DNA from: Pelomonas parva
GTDB taxonomy: Bacteria; Pseudomonadota; Gammaproteobacteria; Burkholderiales; Burkholderiaceae_C
Direction: 5' to 3'
Assembly (NCBI RefSeq): GCF_043555835.1
Contig: NZ_JBIGHV010000007.1
Coordinates: 310,001 to 374,000, forward strand
Length of the DNA stretch: 64,000 bases
The notes beneath the pieces were generated by a model. It had not been told where the DNA came from. It was given only the letters and a program-made list of their open reading frames with translations, and ran no database searches. Shown here piece after piece: positions 62,240-64,000 of the stretch. Position 1 is the stretch's first letter; every line of letters begins with the position of its first letter. A program made the position numbers and the translations under genes.

Positions 62240-62899
62240 TCAACGGCACTTGTACTGCCTGCCCATCATCTTGCCGGCGCGCGGCGCGACGCTGCTGTTG
62301 AAGGGGTCGGTGTCAGAGATGCGCGAGCGGAAGACCTCCTGGCAGATATTGCCCTTGCGCATGACGGTGCGGTGCTCGCCGAGCGCGCCGACCGCCTGGG
62401 CGTTGTTCTCGCTGGTCTTCTCCTCCACCCAGTCGCTGGCGCCGCCGGTGGCGTCGGCGATGCGGTCTTCCAGCGTCAGGCGGGGCGTGTTGCTGCGCGG
62501 GTCGCTCAGCGCCAGGTCGCGGGCGGCGTTGCGCGCGGCGTTGGCGGAGGCGGCATAGCCCGGTGGCAGGGTCAGGCGCAGCGCCGTGCGCGGCGGTTCG
62601 GCGGGGGCGGGCGGGGGTGCATTGGCAGTGGCAGGCGTGACGGCCCTGTCGTCGGGCGGTGGCAAGTCCGGGCTGTTGATCGGCGGCAAGGCGATGGGTG
62701 GCAACGTCGGCGGCGCCGCGACCGGGAGCGATCGTTCGGGTGGCTGCGCCCGAGGCCGCTGCGGCGCGATGAGCCTGACGCTCGTGAAGCGCCGCTCGGC
62801 CGCTTGCTCCAGGGGCGGCGCCCGGTGCAGCCACAGTGCCAGCAGCGCCGCCGCATGCAGCGCGACGACGACACCGCGGGCCAGCCAGCGGTGGTCCAT
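62240..62899 (-). CDS. TonB-like periplasmic protein with proline-rich linker
   Basis: A 219-residue protein: one N-terminal transmembrane helix (LARGVVVALHAAALLALWL, residues 6-24), a basic then Pro/Ala-rich periplasmic linker (about 45-110), and a small C-terminal domain (TPRLTLEDRIADATGGASDW ... CQEVFRSRISDTDPF). Topology matches TonB-like proteins, but the classical TonB end motif (SSG/YP-type) is not seen, so energy-transducing function is not established. It follows the DUF2987 gene by 3 bp. Confidence 0.72.
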   Translation of the reverse strand: MDHRWLARGVVVALHAAALLALWLHRAPPLEQAAERRFTSVRLIAPQRPRAQPPERSLPVAAPPTLPPIALPPINSPDLPPPDDRAVTPATANAPPPAPAEPPRTALRLTLPPGYAASANAARNAARDLALSDPRSNTPRLTLEDRIADATGGASDWVEEKTSENNAQAVGALGEHRTVMRKGNICQEVFRSRISDTDPFNSSVAPRAGKMMGRQYKCR

Positions 62900-62902
62900 G
62901 GG

Positions 62903-63619
62903 CTAGAACTTGATGCTCAGCTTGGTGTTGGCAGGCGGCAGCAGCCGAGCCGCCTCGGGCCAGTTCTCCTGGCCCGTCAGCAGTGTGCAGGGCCGGCTGG
63001 CGTCGCCCTTCTTCGTGTCCGGTTCGCGCTCATTGGCTGCGGGCAGGGGCAGTCCCAGCAACTGGCCGTTCTCGCGCCATGTCAGCTCCCAGGTGGGCGT
63101 GTCGCTGCAGATGCGCACGCCCTGCATGCGCGGAAACAGCCAGCGCAGGTAGAAGGGCAGCAGCTCTTCGCGCAGCGTGCGGGCGACGCGCATGACCTGG
63201 CGCACCTTGGCCAGGTCCAGCTGCTCGGGAGGCGTGGTCAGCCTCAGCGTGCCGCGCACCGCGAGCTGGCCCTTGGCCACGTTGGTGGCGAGGTCGGCGG
63301 ACTTGGCCTCGGCCAGCGGCAGCAGCGGCAGTTCGATGGCGCCGTCGTCGGCGATCCTGATGGGGTAATCGGCGTCGTCGCTGCGCACCACCATGCGGAT
63401 GCCGGCCAGGGCCACCTTGGTCTTGTCCTTGTCGACGGCGAAGTCCATGCGGAACAAGCCCTCGCCATGCTGCTTCAGCTGCGTCAGCAGTTCGTTGATG
63501 CGGCCATAGGGCAGGACGGTGCCGTCGCGCTTCAGTTCCGTGGTGACGGTGGGCAGCACGGTGGGCTCGGCCGAGGCGGCGCAGGCGAGGCAGAGCAGGG
63601 CGAGAGGGAGGAGGCGCAT
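62903..63619 (-). CDS. DUF2987-like periplasmic protein
   Basis: A 238-residue exported protein. The signal peptide (MRLLPLALLCLACAASA) ends near residue 17. The mature part has charged beta-rich sequence: LKQHGEGLFRMDFAVDKDKTKVALAGIRMVV and AKGQLAVRGTLRLTTPPEQLDLAKVRQVM (in pieces), with a Cys pair (CSDTP, CTLLTGQ) that may form a disulphide. The function of DUF2987-like proteins is unknown. It follows the HTH gene by 4 bp and precedes the TonB-like gene by 3 bp. Confidence 0.75.
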   Translation of the reverse strand: MRLLPLALLCLACAASAEPTVLPTVTTELKRDGTVLPYGRINELLTQLKQHGEGLFRMDFAVDKDKTKVALAGIRMVVRSDDADYPIRIADDGAIELPLLPLAEAKSADLATNVAKGQLAVRGTLRLTTPPEQLDLAKVRQVMRVARTLREELLPFYLRWLFPRMQGVRICSDTPTWELTWRENGQLLGLPLPAANEREPDTKKGDASRPCTLLTGQENWPEAARLLPPANTKLSIKF

Positions 63620-63623
63620 GGGC

Positions 63624-63851
63624 TCAGGTTTCTTCAGGGGGTTCGGGGCCGGGCTCCCAGGCGAGCAGATCGCCGGGCTGGCATTGCAGGGCGTCGCAGA
63701 TGCGCGACAGCGTGTCGAAGCGCACGCCGCGCACCTTGCCGCTCTTCAGCAGCGAGAGGTTGGCTTCGGTGATGCCCACGCGCTCGGCCAGCTCGCGCGA
63801 GCGCATCTTGCGGCGGGCGAGCATGACGTCGAGGGTGACGACGATGGGCAT
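63624..63851 (-). CDS. Cro/C1-type (XRE-family) helix-turn-helix protein
   Basis: A 75-residue DNA-binding protein. The helix-turn-helix is RELAERVGITEANLSLLKSGKVRGVRFDTLSRICDALQCQPGDLL (in pieces), the small YozG-like form. ATG 63851 is taken because the open frame upstream runs through the intergenic repeat and has no coding features. It heads a three-gene unit with the DUF2987-like and TonB-like genes. Such small regulators are often coexpressed with a membrane protein (DUF2975) that would lie beyond the window; this cannot be seen. Confidence 0.85.
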   Translation of the reverse strand: MPIVVTLDVMLARRKMRSRELAERVGITEANLSLLKSGKVRGVRFDTLSRICDALQCQPGDLLAWEPGPEPPEET

Positions 63852-63886
63852 GTCAGCGCCGCTCCGCGCGGGTACGGGGCGTTTTC

Positions 63887-63994
63887 GGGCCGAGCGCCGG
63901 GCTGCCATGGGCCAGAGGCCCATGGCCTGTCGTAGGCACAAGCAGTCCGCAGGGATTGCTTGTGTCCGGCTCCAGTTCGCCAAGCCGGCCCGTC
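63887..63994. repeat. Intergenic repeat mosaic sharing segments with the left edge
   Basis: The 16-mer at 63887-63902 and the 14-mer at 63981-63994 are identical to segments at 1006-1021 and 1028-1041, here separated by about 80 bases instead of 6. Between them are a perfect 10-bp stem with 3-base loop (63904-63913 with 63917-63926) and an 8-bp stem (63937-63944 with 63957-63964). This points to a dispersed, REP-like intergenic element with internal insertions. Confidence 0.6.
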
Positions 63995-64000
63995 AAGGCG

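Overview
The window is about 64 kb of GC-rich bacterial chromosome. Gene content suggests a betaproteobacterium of the order Burkholderiales, probably a Roseateles/Mitsuaria/Pelomonas-type organism; this is inferred from protein families, the GC-rich codon use and the many small conserved genes typical of that group. No plasmid, phage, CRISPR or IS machinery was seen.

1-19,225: a glucuronoxylan/xylose utilisation locus. One leftward run carries a uronate-type MFS permease, a GH43 beta-xylosidase, a GPH-type (xyloside) symporter, xylA and xylB (cut by the window edge). Divergent from it are a secreted GH67 alpha-glucuronidase, a LacI regulator, uronate dehydrogenase, an SMP-30 lactonase and an aldose 1-epimerase. 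A GntR/FCD regulator, a 2-keto-3-deoxy-sugar-acid dehydratase (FAH fold) and a large TonB receptor complete the set. Together they would import xylan fragments, remove the glucuronic acid side groups, and send xylose to xylulose-5-phosphate and glucuronate into an oxidative route. Palindromes in the divergent promoters look like LacI and GntR operators.

19,226-36,300: a LexA box drives a 26-residue miniprotein, followed by a cardiolipin-synthase-like lipoprotein and a cluster of envelope/stress genes: an NtrC-type activator, small membrane proteins (DUF883, holin-X-like), a zinc peptidase, a DUF2383 protein, a hybrid histidine kinase, a YidB protein, a sigma-54 factor (RpoN) outside its usual neighbourhood, CsbD, and an OmpA/glycine-zipper lipoprotein. 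Two good -24/-12 sequences lie before genes of this cluster.

36,397-54,855: mostly housekeeping: tRNA-Thr(CGT), fbp, pepN, prfB with its programmed frameshift, a TPR protein, a DUF4212/VC_2705 sodium symporter pair with a DUF294/CBS protein, an exonuclease, a binding protein plus hydrolase, a GNAT enzyme, an acyl-CoA synthetase, a di-haem peroxidase, and a DUF3703/AraC divergent pair.

54,868-62,176: a tightly coupled five-gene operon, SWIM zinc finger, DUF5691, MoxR-type AAA ATPase, DUF5682, VWA. This is the most system-like and least understood unit in the window. The window ends with an HTH/DUF2987/TonB-like operon and an intergenic repeat that also occurs near the left edge.
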